Assembly (NCBI GenBank): GCA_029204225.1
Contig: CM055099.1
Location: 47,430,542 to 47,494,541, forward strand
DNA: 64,000 nucleotides
Reading direction: 5' to 3'
Origin: Diphasiastrum complanatum
Lineage: Eukaryota; Streptophyta; Lycopodiopsida; Lycopodiales; Lycopodiaceae
Under the pieces are notes generated by a model, which was not told the origin of the DNA, made no database searches, and worked only from the letters and a program-made list of their open reading frames with translations. Below, in pieces: positions 1 to 11,335 of the stretch. Numbering within the stretch: position 1 is the stretch's first letter; every line of letters begins with the position of its first letter. The position numbers and the translations under genes are program-made.

Positions 1-1060
1 ATGTATTCGATGACCTTTAGATATCGAAAGCCTTGTGAATGATGATGACTATATTTCAAGACTATTTACGAGTGTTTCTAAAAGCCTTTATTGACAATTT
101 TTGTATGTATAGCAAGGCCACAGATCATGTGTCAAAACTTCGACTAACTCTATAGAGATGCCAAGATACTTCTTTATGCTTACATGATTGTATATTCTAT
201 TGATAATAATACAAATTCTTTTCTTATTTTGAAAAATATCTTTTTGAATGTTGTTGTTTGAAGGTTTCAAGTTCTTCTAAATGTTTGCAAGGTCGCTGCA
301 CATTTGAGGAGGGGGACATGTGATACCCTATTAAAGTCATAATCATGAATAAAGCAATACATTTGACTTTACTTAATCGAATTCGAATACATATGAAGAC
401 TAAGCAACCAATATATGAAAAAATATCCAATGAAGGCCTTACGTCGAAGACTATTTAAAAGAATATACTTAATCGGAGGAACGTAATGAAGCGACACTAT
501 CTTAATAATTGGATAAGACTGAATTTTGAATATTTCATAATCCAATTGTAGTATTCACGACTCTGTCTATGGTTGTGACTATACACATGTAATCATCTAA
601 TTAGTCTACGATGACATGTCATAAAACCAACTCATCAATTTGTACACATGACAATATTTTGTTGGTTTAGACTAGATAAGTTTCTAAGATCGTCGTGCCT
701 TTTTGTCAAAGGGGTGTGTCAAACTAAGCCAGTTTCCTCATCTGTGAGTTTTGCGAGTTTAGTGTTTTTAAATTACGTCAAATTGATAGCACATGGCATG
801 CTACATTTTTTTTAGGTTTTTAAAATTTATTCTAACATCTATTTGTAAAATTCATTATCATGTTGTTTATTATCTTACTAGCTAAAAGATATGTTTGCAA
901 ATCATATTGTCTAAAAATTGTACATAGTATGCTATATCATTGAGAACACAGAAAACTTAATCACTTTAATTTTACATTAAAACATAATGCCAATGATTGT
1001 TGTACGACCATACATTAAAAGACATGATGGTATGTGGCCAAGCCTATGATAGGTATCATA
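1..1060. other. Intergenic, no gene recognised
   Basis: AT-rich sequence with stops in all frames and only short chance open frames. I see no protein motif, RNA gene or LTR end here. Confidence 0.5.
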
Positions 1061-1063
1061 AAA

Positions 1064-1456
1064 TCAACGTTGGTAAAAAAATATATATAATTTGATTAAA
1101 GCAATGTATTGTACATGAAAAATGGAGCATTTTTGCTTTTTGGATCATCTCAATCTGAGCAATATTAATAAAGTTATCGCCCTTCAAAGTTTTTTAGGCT
1201 GATTTCTTTTTTTTCTTGGAGCTTGAAAAGGGTAGCACGCCGGCGTGCTACCAATTTAAGCTTTTAGTCTTTAACTCAAATTGATAGCATGCCGGCGTGC
1301 TACCCCTTTTAGGTTCTAAGGGAAAAATGTTTTCTAGTCTAAAAAACGTTGAACTGTCATAACTTTCTTACTATTGCTCATATTGAGATGGTCCAAAAAG
1401 CAAAAGCGCTCCATTTTTTATGTAGAATCCATTGGTATAATCAAAGTTAATTTTTA
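1064..1456. repeat. Foldback (MITE-like) inverted repeat
   Basis: Two arms of about 130-180 bp are imperfect reverse complements. The left arm (about 1085-1200) carries an ATGGAGCATTTTTGCTTTTT segment and the right arm (about 1340-1430) carries its complement, with matching flanks. The centre is a 22-bp perfect palindrome (1231-1252) and a second near-perfect copy (1285-1302). No coding capacity is visible. This fits a non-autonomous foldback DNA element; I could not define a target-site duplication. Confidence 0.7.
1231..1252. repeat. Perfect GC-rich palindrome at foldback centre
   Basis: The core GTAGCACGCCGGCGTGCTAC plus one flanking G/C pair is a perfect palindrome of 22 bp, very GC-rich against its AT-rich surroundings. 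A related palindrome lies 54 bp downstream at 1285-1302. Confidence 0.9.
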
Positions 1457-1788
1457 TATAGTACAAGATGATTATATATACAGCCTATATATCTGATAGC
1501 ATACCATGTGCCTTGAAATTTTAGAAATCATTTGTAAATAAAACTCGCAAAGAATTCACTCACAACTTGTCAAAACCCGAATACGCACTACATACAATAT
1601 TCATCATTCTTTTGTTGGCTATGAAATTCAGATTGTGTAAAAGTGCACTATTATCAATTATGAGATAGGCAGTGTGGACTACCAACGTTGAATTTTTTTT
1701 TACACTACTATTTTTCAGCTGCCCAACATGTGTGCTTGATACTACTTGGTTAGCATAAGTGTTTGCTTTGTAGAAATGTGTTGATGGC

Positions 1789-1998
1789 CAGCGATGGTCG
1801 CTGATGATAGTCGCTCAAATGATAACTTCACATATACTCTATTGTGGTTTGATTGATGCATAAGTATGCATAATTTAGTGCGTTGAAAACCAGCAATGGT
1901 CGTTGAAAACAGTCGCTTGAAGGATTGCTTCACATATACTTTATTATGGATTGATTAATACACAAGTATGCATGATTTAGTGCACTAAAAACCAGCAA
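1789..1998. repeat. 102-bp tandem duplication
   Basis: Units start at 1789 and 1891, with a third truncated start at 1993. Each begins with CAGC(G/A)ATGGTCG and contains a TTCACATATACT(C/T)TATT block. The two full units are diverged at many positions, so the duplication is not recent. Confidence 0.75.
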
Positions 1999-2228
1999 CA
2001 TTGTTTATTATGCACAATGGAGTAATATCATACGGCTCATAGCTGCATTGCTTAAGGGTAGCAACACATACTGTTGGATTTCAATGCTCAGGACCAAATC
2101 CATTGAGTAATGAGCATCCTGAAAAATTCAGCCAAAGATGACTCTATCGACTTTGAAGTCATCTTGGTCTGAAGTCCGACTTATCGACTTCGACTTTGCC
2201 ATGTATATATGTATATAATCAATGTTAA

Positions 2229-2316
2229 CCCGACACATCGAAGTGCCCGACACATCGAAGTACCCGACATATCGAAGGTGCCTGACACATCGAAGTGCCC
2301 GAGACATCAAAGGTAC
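2229..2316. repeat. 17-18 bp tandem repeat, five copies
   Basis: Five units begin at 2229, 2246, 2263, 2281 and 2298, with consensus CCCGACACATCGAAGTG. No coding role is apparent. A loosely similar TCGA-rich run lies at 41283-41360. Confidence 0.8.
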
Positions 2317-3099
2317 TCAACTTGTCGACTTACTCATCAAAGAAAAGTCGATCCATGAACTGTCAGACAACTTCAAATACATTACTGACAGTTCATCTAA
2401 TTTGTACATATATTGACAATTGGAAAGGATGACCATCTAATGCATAATGGCCACAGGTTATTAAGTAGATAAATTTGATGCTTCCAATGCACTGAGCACT
2501 GACATGCAATCATCAATGTATAGCGTCAACAGATCTAACATGCTCAGTAGGCTGTATTCTAGTTAATTAAGTAAGTTGCTAAGTAATTTCAAGATAGATT
2601 AACGATTGTATCATCAGCTGAAGCAATTTTGCGATCACTATCTCGCGCTACTTATTGCTCTTGTACTCATCCTTCATTCAATCAGAGTGCAAGTTTCTAG
2701 TCACCACTATTGCTTTGTTCTATTGCGCTTAGCTACTATTTTTATTCATCTTGTTTTTGCTGGTAACTGTTGCACTTCCGATCCACATCCCATCCATTTC
2801 TCCACTTCCGCTGTTATACTAGCATTATCGATCCGATATCAGAGCATCTGTTTCTACCAAAGCTCCTCTGATCCGATATAAGTCAATTAGTTCTATGATC
2901 CCACCGATTTTTGACATGTACATGTTACCACACTGACCCATTCCTGATTTTGCTTTTACAGATCCACTGCTACATCGATGTACTCTTAGTACACGGTTTG
3001 GTTTATACACATCCTGCGTATAGTAGGACATTATACAGAGCGATTCAATAGCTGATCTCTCTACCTTTCTTTTTATATTATCTTACATTCTTGATTACT
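2317..3099. other. Intergenic, no gene recognised
   Basis: No motif-bearing frame on either strand. Short frames here have no recognisable domain. Confidence 0.5.
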
Positions 3100-3937
3100 T
3101 GTTGTATAAATAGATCTATGTACATCATTGTAAGAAAGTAAAGTGGAGAAATAGTCCTTTTGATATGTCATGTGGGAGCTAGCCCCACTATCAATCCACC
3201 AAGAATCATTGATGTTGCACTTGGATGATGGTGGTGTGTTAGAAACCATCAAGGATGATTATTCTTCATCCTCCTCCTCTTGATGTGCAATGTTGCTTTG
3301 CTTGCTCTCTTGTGCCTTCTTCTTCTTGAGACATCCTGATGCAAAATGCCATTTCTTCCCATAGAAAAAGCACTTGAACTTGGATTTGTCTTTGATATTG
3401 CCCTTTGAGCTTGATGCATCATCCTCTTCATTGGCCTCCTTGGAATGCTTCAACTTTCCATTGGTCTTCTTCTTGCCCTTGAATGAAAAATTGGCTTTCT
3501 CATCACCATCCTGCAAAAACAATGAATTCAATTTTGCTTTGGTGTGCAACATCCTGCACTCTTCAGCCACTAATACACTATGAAGCTTTTCTATAGTGGG
3601 AAAAGTGTTTTGGATTGCAAAGCTTTGGACCAAATTTGAGAAATCACTTCCTAGACCATTAAGAACAATTTGTACAGGCTCTCCATCTTGAATCTTCTCT
3701 CCAGTGAAAGCCAACTCCCTATTTAGAGACTTGATTCTAAGCACATAATCATGTGCACTCTCCTCACTTCTCCTCATGGTTTGCAAAATTTGATTTCTAA
3801 GCATAAGTACTCTAGAAGTGTTGCTAGATTCATAAATTGATTTTAAAGAATTCCAAGCCTCTTTAGCACTAGTACGTGCTGATACTTCTCTCAACAAATC
3901 AATGCTTACATTCATCTTCACACAATGAAGTGCAAGC
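3100..3937 (-). pseudogene. Copia C2 fragment: gag and protease start
   Basis: On the minus strand a gag (UBN2-type) core runs from about 3921 to 3259, with a continuous frame of about 220 codons. It includes the repeat-like segment MLRNQILQTMRRSEESAHDY. The nucleocapsid knuckle is damaged: it reads CFFYGKKWHFASGC, with the second Cys replaced by Tyr. After a stop, the aspartic protease start follows at about 3170-3220 (WWIDSGASSHMT), and then the element ends. There are no RT, integrase or LTRs. It abuts X1 at about 3938, so this is a truncated insertion or recombination remnant. Confidence 0.75.
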
Positions 3938-4329
3938 CTAGATGGCCTCGTCTCGTTCGACAGTAAGTTGTGTGATAGCAGTATGATGGTGGGAGATCTT
4001 CATCTGGAGTTGGTTCTGGAGGTGGCGTTTGTTGTTGTTGTTGTTGTTGTTGTTGTTGATTATTAGCAGTGAGATTTTGGATCTGTTGTTGCTGTTGCTT
4101 GCTTTCTTCCTCCAACCTGACTTTTTCTTTTTGAAGATCTGCCATAGCACCATCATCAAACTGCCTCATGGTATACTAGCCTCCTAGGGTTTTGAATAAG
4201 TTATATTAGAGCTCATTTGCCAACCAAACCACTTTTTGGGCTGTGAGGGGTAGTTGTTCCCAAGGGCCAATATCAGGAAGTGTGCGGGTATAGTTGGGAT
4301 ATGGCATGAGATTAAATGGGAGAAAATCT
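3938..4329 (-). pseudogene. X1 element, 3' part of uncharacterised ORF (left of C1)
   Basis: This is the continuation of the X1 frame from 11588, interrupted by copia C1. In order on the minus strand it shows a conserved block MPYPNYTRTLPDIGPWEQL, then a coiled-coil-like Glu/Lys/Gln-rich segment (MADLQKEKVRLEEESK), then a polyglutamine run encoded by a CAA repeat. The MPYPNY block recurs at about 52950-53030 in X2. The coiled coil resembles the middle of the G3 ORF. Function is unknown; it is a retroelement-borne protein, not a host gene. Confidence 0.6.
4029..4058. repeat. (TTG)n microsatellite encoding polyGln
   Basis: An uninterrupted TTG run on the plus strand, read as CAA (Gln) on the minus strand within the X1 coiled-coil region. 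Confidence 0.9.
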
Positions 4330-4594
4330 TGTCAATAATCAGGTATGCAACATGAAGCATTCACCATAAGCATTAACCAAAAAGAAGGCGGAAGAAGAAC
4401 ACGCACTATCACACTATCACCCTTAACACATACAGAATGTTAAAATGTACAAATAAATCCTGAACCCTGACAGAGAGAGAAAATCTACGAGTAGACTAAT
4501 AGACTAGCCTACGGCTAATGACAGCTGGTCACATCTGTCAACATTAATGTACCTCATAAACAGTAACAATGAAGTTTATCATTGATTTTTAACA
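4330..4594 (-). repeat. C1 3' LTR
   Basis: 265 bp; on the minus strand it starts TGTTAAAAATCAATGATAAA and ends ATTATTGACA-type. It is preceded on the minus strand by a short purine tract, GAGAGAGAG (about 4595-4605). It differs from the 5' LTR by scattered substitutions and an insertion of about 13-17 nt, so the insertion is not young. Confidence 0.9.
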
Positions 4595-4666
4595 CTCTCT
4601 CTCAATGATAAAATTACATTCTTCTATTCCTAATAGAGTACAAAACCTCTCAAATTTACACCTACC

Positions 4667-6540
4667 TTATGACTTAGTAAAAAAATCTGTCATTTGATCT
4701 TCAGATTTACGAAAAACAAGATCAATGGCTCCATCAAGAATTTTCTCTCGAACAAAATAGTAGTGTATTTTAATGTGCTTGGTTCGAGCATGTAAAACTA
4801 AGTTTTTGGCAAGGTGAATGCAACTTTGATTATCGCAAGATATAGTAGTCGCATCCACCTGTGGTTGACCTAAATCCACAAGCAATCTTCGTAACCATAC
4901 CGCTTCTTGTGTAGCATTGCTGAGTGCTCGATATTCAGCTTCCGTCGATGATAAGGCTACTGTAGGTTGCTTTTTGCTGCTCCATGAAATTGTGGCTATA
5001 CCATAATTGAATGTATGACCACTGGTAGATCTTATGTCATCAATATTACTTGCCCAATCGGCATCTGTATAACCTACCAATATTGGCGCTTCAGGTTGAT
5101 CATACTTCAAACCAAAATTCAATGTCCCTCAAATGTATCTGAGAATAAGTTTAGCAGACTTCTAGTGTGCTTGACTAGGATCTTGCACAAATTGACTAAC
5201 AACACCAACAACATAAGAAATATTAGGTCGTGTGTGTGTCAAATAAATCAAACTACCCACCAGCAGTCTATACAAATAAGCATCCACTTTTTCAGATTCA
5301 TCATATGCAGTAAGCTTCATGTTGACATCCATAGGTGTACTCAGAGGCTTACAATCCTGCATATTGAACTTATAAAGCAAACCTCATGCATATTTGCTTT
5401 GTGTAAGAAAGACCATGTCTTCATTTTGCCATACTTCAATGCCAAGACAATAGTGCATCAATCCTAGATCACTCATGTCAAAAGCATTGGAAAGATCTGA
5501 TTTTACTTCATCAATTAAGCTCTCATTACTTCCTGTAATAATCAGATCATCCACGTACAACAGAATGAACACTATATCTGAATCTTGCCTTAGAATGTAA
5601 AGATTAGGATCAGCATCACTCTTTACCATTCCCCTTCGCTTGAAGTTTTCATCAATGCAAGAGTACCATGCCCATGGTGCTTTGTTGAGCTTACAAACGA
5701 GATGCTCTCTCCCTGGCTCAACAAATCCTTGAGGTTGTACTAAGTACACCTCTTCATCCAGCACTCCTTTAAGAAAAGCATATTTAACGTCCATTTGCTG
5801 GATCTTCCAACCATAGAAAGCAAAAATAGCAATGATAGAACGTATAGTTACCATCTTAGCTACAGGTGCAAAGGTTTCCTCAAAATCAATACCTTCCTGC
5901 TGCTCAAATCCTCTCGCAACCAACCGTGCTTTGTACTTGTTGAGTTGCCCATCAGCTCCATATTTGATCTTGTATATCCATTTGCAAGTGATAGGCGTCT
6001 TACCATCAGGTAGCTCAACCAAGTTCCACATCCTATTTTTCGATATAGCTTCCATTTCTGTTTCCATAGCTTCACGCCACTCCTTGTGCTCCTTTGCTTT
6101 ATCAAAAGTTTTTGGTTCTTGAGCCTTGAGCACAGAACCCATTAGGGCCAGCTTCATCTCTAATCTTGCAGGAGGTCTTCGATTTCTACTTGATCTTCTA
6201 AGCTCTCCCTGCTCACTTGATTCGAGAGTATCTCCCTTATTGCCATCACTTGTTACTGACAAGTACCACTTAGGCACTCTCCTAGGAATCTCAGTATTAA
6301 CCCTATCTTTTTCCATTGGCTCTTCCAGATTGACACCAACTTCTTCCTTCACTTGCACTTTAGCTTCATCATCAAAGGGATCAATTGTCAATTTTATTTG
6401 GTCATTTTGACCTATCTCATCAAAAGTAGCATCTCTGAAAATCATGATCTTTTGTGCATCTGTGTCATGCATCATGTATGCCTTGACTCTTTCATCATAT
6501 CCAAGGAAAATACACTTAACAGCTTTTCCATCCAGCTTCT
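4667..6540 (-). pseudogene. C1 reverse transcriptase and RNase H, broken
   Basis: The minus-strand frame from about 6475 to 5384 carries the acidic linker and the copia RT, with KWIYKIKYGADGQ, MDVKYAFLKG and the catalytic YVDD (LLYVDDLIITG). A short deletion removes the ALYGLKQ block before AWY. Frame changes and stops follow at about 5384, 5160 and 5130. RNase H then reads from about 5122 to 4667, with DADWA, SSTEAEYRAL and ARTKHIKIHYYF, ending before the 3' LTR. These enzymes would copy element RNA into DNA in virus-like particles. Not functional as read. Confidence 0.85.
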
Positions 6541-7512
6541 TTCATTTTTCATCAAGTACATGAGCATAAGAATCACAACCAAATACTCGTAAATGAGAAA
6601 CATTAGGTTTCTTTCCATTAAGAGCTTCGTAAGGTGTCTTACCCTCCACAGACTTTGAAGGAGACCAATTCAAGATATGAGTAGCTGTGTTGCATGCTTC
6701 TGTCCAAAAAGTATTTGGCAAACCCTTGCTCTTAAGCATTTCCCTAGCCATCTCCACAATGGATCTGTTTTTCCAATCTGTTGTGGTGAATAGGGTGTAG
6801 TGGTTTGTCTCTTGATCCCCTGATCCTTGAAAAAATTTATAAACTCTGTTGAAAAATACTCACCGCCACCATCTGATCTGAGGGTCTTAATATAACAACC
6901 TGTTTGTTTTTCAACTAGAGCCTTGAACTCTCTAAAAATATCAAGCAATCCAACAACTAGATTACCTCTTTTAAGGATTTGCAAGCTTTGAGCACTGATA
7001 TGACCAAACCTTTGATGCCAAAGATCACTTCGACTATCATCAATGCTTACCATAGCTTGAGTAAAAGATCTCGCATTCAATTTGTAGAGTCGATTCCCGT
7101 TGACTCTAGCTCCTATAGTTTTCACTTTGTAGTGATTCTTGATGTCTTTGACAAGACATTTGTCACTGTCAAACTCAACCTTGAGTTGTTGATCAGCCAT
7201 CATCCCAACAAATAGTAGATTGTTAGCTAAGACAGGTACATATTGCACATTGCTTATCTGCTTTATCTTCCCGCTGGCTAACTTCACTAGTACCACTCCA
7301 ACTCCTTTAGCAGATAGCAATTTGCCATCAACTTGTCCAACTTCATCACCATTGTTAGTTTCCTTGAGTTCTGAAAACCACTCTTTCCTTGAAGTCATGT
7401 GCTTGGATGCACCACTATCAATGTACCAGGTATCCTTGGTTTCATCACTTGTCATTAATGCTATAATGAACAATTTTGAACTCTCACATGTATCATCTTC
7501 ATATTGATCATC
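6541..7512 (-). pseudogene. C1 protease and integrase, internally deleted
   Basis: From about 7473 the minus strand reads protease (WYIDSGASKHMTSRKEW), then the GAG-pre-integrase region (LWHQRFGHISAQSLQ). Right after RGNLVVGLL the frame jumps to REFKALVEKQTG, so the zinc-binding knuckle and the first catalytic Asp of integrase are deleted. The second Asp (LRSDGGGEY) remains, but the NGVAERKN glutamate region is frameshifted. A separate frame (6757-6542) continues through FWTEACNTATHIL and stops at 6540. The 5' side is cut by G1 at 7517. Confidence 0.85.
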
Positions 7513-7726
7513 ATCGTTGTTACGTACCCATTCTCAACGTAAACCAGAAGGTTAAGGCCTTGTTTAGTCAATGTAAACCTCAAATTTCAAACTTTCTTTG
7601 TTGTATATGATTGAAAGCTGTTTGTACTTCTAAAGTACATTGTAGACTTTGAAACTTTGTTTCAAAGCTTTTAATGTTTAACTCTTAATCCATAAGGAAT
7701 GGCCTGCTTTTCTGAAAGGGAAAGGT

Positions 7727-8990
7727 TTGTGTGCCGGATAGGGAAGACTTGCGAGCCCAAATCCTGCAGTAGTGTCATGACAACCCTTGTGCTGGTCACC
7801 CAGGCATACAAAGGACACTTGACCTTGTTAGGCAGAATTTCTTCTGGCCTAAGATGAAAGGTCATGTGGAGGCATATGTTCAAAGTTGTGAACAATGCCA
7901 GCAAAACAAAGCAGAAAGACTCAAAGTTGCGGGTCTTCTTCATCCCTTGGAAATTCCTAGTAAAAAATGGAAAAGTATTTCAATGGATTTTGTGGTTGGA
8001 CTCCCTAAAACCCGGAGTGATCACGATGCCATTTGGGTGGTGATTGACAGGCTAACCAAGATGGCACAATTTATACCAACTAAATTAACGTCAAGGCATC
8101 TAAACTAGCCTAGCTTTTTGTTGAAAAGTTGTTCAAATTGTATGGTTTGCCGAATGATATTGTTAGTGATCGTGACTCCAAGTTCACTAGCAAGTTCTAG
8201 CAACTTGAAACAACCCTTAATCTTAGTTCTTCAGATCACCCAAAATCTGATGGGCAGACAAGTGTCAACCAGATGTTGGAGGATATGCTTAGAGCATACG
8301 TTTCTCACCGACAGTCTGACTGGAAAAAGTATCTCCCTTTGGTTGAGTTCGTGCACAATAGTGCTAAGCATTCTGCCACCAGATTCAGTCCTTTTATGTT
8401 GATGTAAGGCTTTCAGCCGTGTTCTCCAGTTTTGGTCGGACTCAAAGGTCTCAAGGTGCAAGCTGCAGTAGATTTTCTGCAAGATATGTAAGAAATGCTG
8501 CTAGTGGCCAAGGAAAGCATGAAAATCGCTCAGGATAGAGCTCAGTTTTATGCTAACCGTGATCGTTCACCTCAGGATATTGAAATTGGAACCTGGGTGT
8601 ATCTTAAAGTCCCTGAGGATTCGAAGGTACTCCGGACGGGAAAATGTCATAAGCTATCTCCTCGATATAGCGGACCTTATAAGGTTGTAAAGAAAATCAA
8701 CCCGGTCGCGTATTAGCTAGATCTTCCAATTGGGGTTGGGGTTCATCATATTTTCCATGTAAGTCGTTTAAAAGAATGACTCAGTAGGAAGGATTCCCTA
8801 ATTTTGGAAGGTGAACTAGTTGAGCTCGAGGATCTGTCTACCTTTGTGCCTAATGTACCTGAAAAATTTGTTGACATTCGTCGTCACCAATTGATTTGGT
8901 TTCTGAGTTTCTTGTACGTTGAAAAGGTAAGACAGATGACAAGGACACTTGAGAGAGAGAGGAGTATTTAAGACTGAACTTCCCTAGCTT
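7727..8990 (+). pseudogene. G1 integrase with decayed chromodomain
   Basis: The HHCC knuckle is readable across frameshifts at about 7740-7910, ending YVQSCEQCQQNKAERLK. The core has the first Asp (SMDFVVGLP) and the second (VSDRD), but the third catalytic residue is lost: the expected GQTER reads GQTS. A stop follows SRHLN at about 8106 and others at about 8405 and 8490. The GPY/F module is present (SGPYKVVKKINPVAY, about 8655-8715). A chromodomain-like tail (EFLVR, KGKTDDKDT, EREEYLRLNFPSLLP) is readable at about 8905-8995, with both expected Trp codons turned into TGA. The tail marks a chromovirus. Confidence 0.85.
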
Positions 8991-9026
8991 ACTCCCATTA
9001 GGAGGAGACTCTTAAAGGGGAGGAAA

Positions 9027-9552
9027 TGTTACGTACCCATAAGGGTACGCAACAGAAAACTTGAGGTGATGGTCTCAGTTATGGGACAGAACGCTGAACT
9101 GGAGCTATAGGTCTTTTGGATGCCACGTATCAATGTCTCATTGGCACGCGATGACTCGTTGTTATGGACCCGTGTCAGTGTGCGCAACTGCCGCGTGTCG
9201 TTAGTCATGCATGATTCCTATGGAGGGAGATGACCCACCTGGACTATGTATATAGAGGTGGATCTCCATGAGCTGGGTATTCATTCTCTCCTGGAGAATG
9301 AAGAGCTCTTCCACTGGTGGTCAGGTCAGGACGAGTATCTAGGCCTCAGGATGTAGGTAGGTAAGGGTCGAGGGTAAGACATGGTGGTATAGGACACCAT
9401 GGCTTACATGAGATCCGAGCTTGCTTGATGGTGGTCTGTAGCTCCAATGCACGAGGGTGAGGTGGCAGTACCTCTATGGCTAGGTGGTAACGTAGCGTTC
9501 GTCACTTGTTTGTGCTTTAGCAATGACTGGCATGACGATGGGGATTCTAACA
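9027..9552 (+). repeat. G1 3' LTR
   Basis: 526 bp, starting TGTTACGTACCC right after the purine tract AAAGGGGAGGAAA (about 9014-9026) and ending CTAACA before the ATCGT duplication. Confidence 0.9.
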
Positions 9553-9619
9553 ATCGTATTGATGTTGATCAGTATAATTGTCTTCATAATAATAGTCATC
9601 AAATTGATGTTGATCAGCA

Positions 9620-10480
9620 TAATTTTTCACTTGTCATTTGTCTTTTCTTTGTTCCATCTCCTTCTGTTTCTTGAAGCATTCACGCTCCCAGTGGCCAGGT
9701 TTGTTGCAGTACCTACAATTTCCAGGTTTATTTTGTCTTGAATAGCCGCATCCTTGACCTCGGCCTTGATTCCAATTGTCTCGATTTGGACTATCATTGG
9801 CTTTCTCATGAAGTTGTTGAAATGATCCTCGACTTGAGTTTCCTCCTCTCGATTGATACCTTCCACGGACAAATCTTCCACCTCATCCTCTAACTGCAAG
9901 AGCTTGATCATAGCTCCTGTTACGATGATTCAAGTTCTCTTGACGTTGCTCTTCTTGCAAAAGCAATCCATCTAGTTCTTCATAGGCTGGAAGATTTTCT
10001 CTTGTGGCTATACTCGTCACAAACATCTGATGTGACTCACTCAGACTATTCAATGTCAATTGCATGATCTCATGATCTTGTACTCACTCTCCAACTGCTA
10101 CTAATTGGCCACAGATCTCTTTGATCTTCAGTATGTGATCGGCAATAGTTGCACCATCATCCATCCGCAATGTATGCAACTTTGTCTTTAGAAACAGTAT
10201 TCGAGATGTATTTGTCGTTTCAAACAATGCCTACAATGTTCCCACACTTCTTTTGGTCCTTTTGAATCTGAAATATAGGGAATAAATGGGCTTTCCATTT
10301 TTTGCTATCAAATGCCCACTGATCTTCTTCAATCACTGGCCTTGTCTCTTCATCTGTCACGATCTCCCATAGCTCCTTTTCCATCAAAATGTTCTTCAGT
10401 TTGAATTTCCAAACTGCATAGTTGCCGGCACCTTTCAATTTGCTTGACTCATTAAGGACACTCTCGCTTAGAGTTGCCAT
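9620..10480 (-). pseudogene. C1 gag, frameshifted
   Basis: The ATG at 10480 opens MATLSESVLNESSKLKG and the copia N-terminal motif YAVWKFKLKNILMEKELWEI. The frame breaks near 10230. The middle part (TLNSLSESHQMFVTSIATRE) is readable at about 10060-9990, and an intact CX2CX4HX4C knuckle (CRYCNKPGHWEREC) at about 9675-9720. Gag forms the particle and binds element RNA. The start closely resembles the C6 gag at 33238, so the families are related. G1 lies just downstream. Confidence 0.85.
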
Positions 10481-10550
10481 TGCTAGATAGATGAGTCTGG
10501 ATCACAAAATTTATCACACCACAGAACTGTAAATTTTTGGTTGGACACCT

Positions 10551-10800
10551 GATATTGGTACGACGCGCGGGTGCACGACTGCTTGGGATTCTCTTTAGCT
10601 CGCACGCGTGGATCCGATATTGGTACGAATATGCGATATCGGTATGACGCATGGATGGACGACTGCTCTGAATTTTCTTTACCTCTAGCGTGTTGCTCCG
10701 ATATTGGTATTGATATGTGATATCGGTATGACGCGCGGATGTACGACTGCTCTTGGTTCTCTTTACCTCTGGCGTGTCGATCCGATATTGGTACGGACAA
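10551..10800 (-). repeat. C1 leader tandem repeat (84 bp units)
   Basis: Units start at 10551, 10616, 10700 and 10784 with GATATTGGTA; the last two intervals are both 84 bp. They lie between the PBS and the gag start. Because 84 is a multiple of three, the minus strand stays open as repeated 28-residue blocks (containing ARGKEN) up to a stop just before the gag ATG. No ATG opens this frame, so translation is doubtful. Confidence 0.75.
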
Positions 10801-11323
10801 GATGGAAAGTAGAGAGAATATAAGAACTTTCAGAGAGAATATTCCAGATTCCCCACTTCGGCGCGGCGGCTACGCCGTCTCTTCTTTGCAAAGATTTCAA
10901 AATGTGTGATCGTTCAAAAGACAGAGATTAGTAATGTGAAAAGTATGAAGCCTCCTAACTCTGAATGGTAGTACTGTCTAGTGTGATTTGCGGTACTCCA
11001 AACATACAAATGAGAGATTTCTTGGCAAACCTCTCACACAAATAGCACTTTCCACAACAACTAGGAAGTATTGTAAAAATCTCCCCCACTCAACAGATTT
11101 TCAATCTGTCTAATGTTGTCCTAGCCTTTCTGATGCCTTCGAGACTGTGTCTTCATTCCCCATTGATGATTCTGAGCTTCAAACTTGCAAAATACACCAA
11201 AGAAGGATTTCTTCCAGTCGTTTTTGTCTCTCCAAGCTTTCACCTCCCGTGAAGGACTTTCTCACTTCGTTGTGGAGCCAGTGACAAGCTGTATCCACTG
11301 ATCAGACACGCATGATTATCGCT

Positions 11324-11335
11324 GCTCTGATACCA
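11324..11335 (-). other. C1 primer-binding site (initiator Met tRNA)
   Basis: The minus strand reads TGGTATCAGAGC immediately after the 5' LTR, the standard plant copia site complementary to the 3' end of initiator Met tRNA. Confidence 0.92.

Larger units (their letters stand above)
7518..9552 (+). mobile_element. Gypsy (chromovirus-like) remnant G1 nested in C1
   Basis: Inserted between C1 gag and protease with a perfect 5-bp duplication, ATCGT (7513-7517 and 9553-9557). The left end keeps only about 14 bp of the 5' LTR (TGTTACGTACCCAT), identical to the start of the 3' LTR at 9027. Everything from the rest of the 5' LTR to the integrase zinc knuckle is gone or unrecognisable. What remains is integrase, a decayed chromodomain, purine tract and 3' LTR, all on the plus strand. 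Confidence 0.9.
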
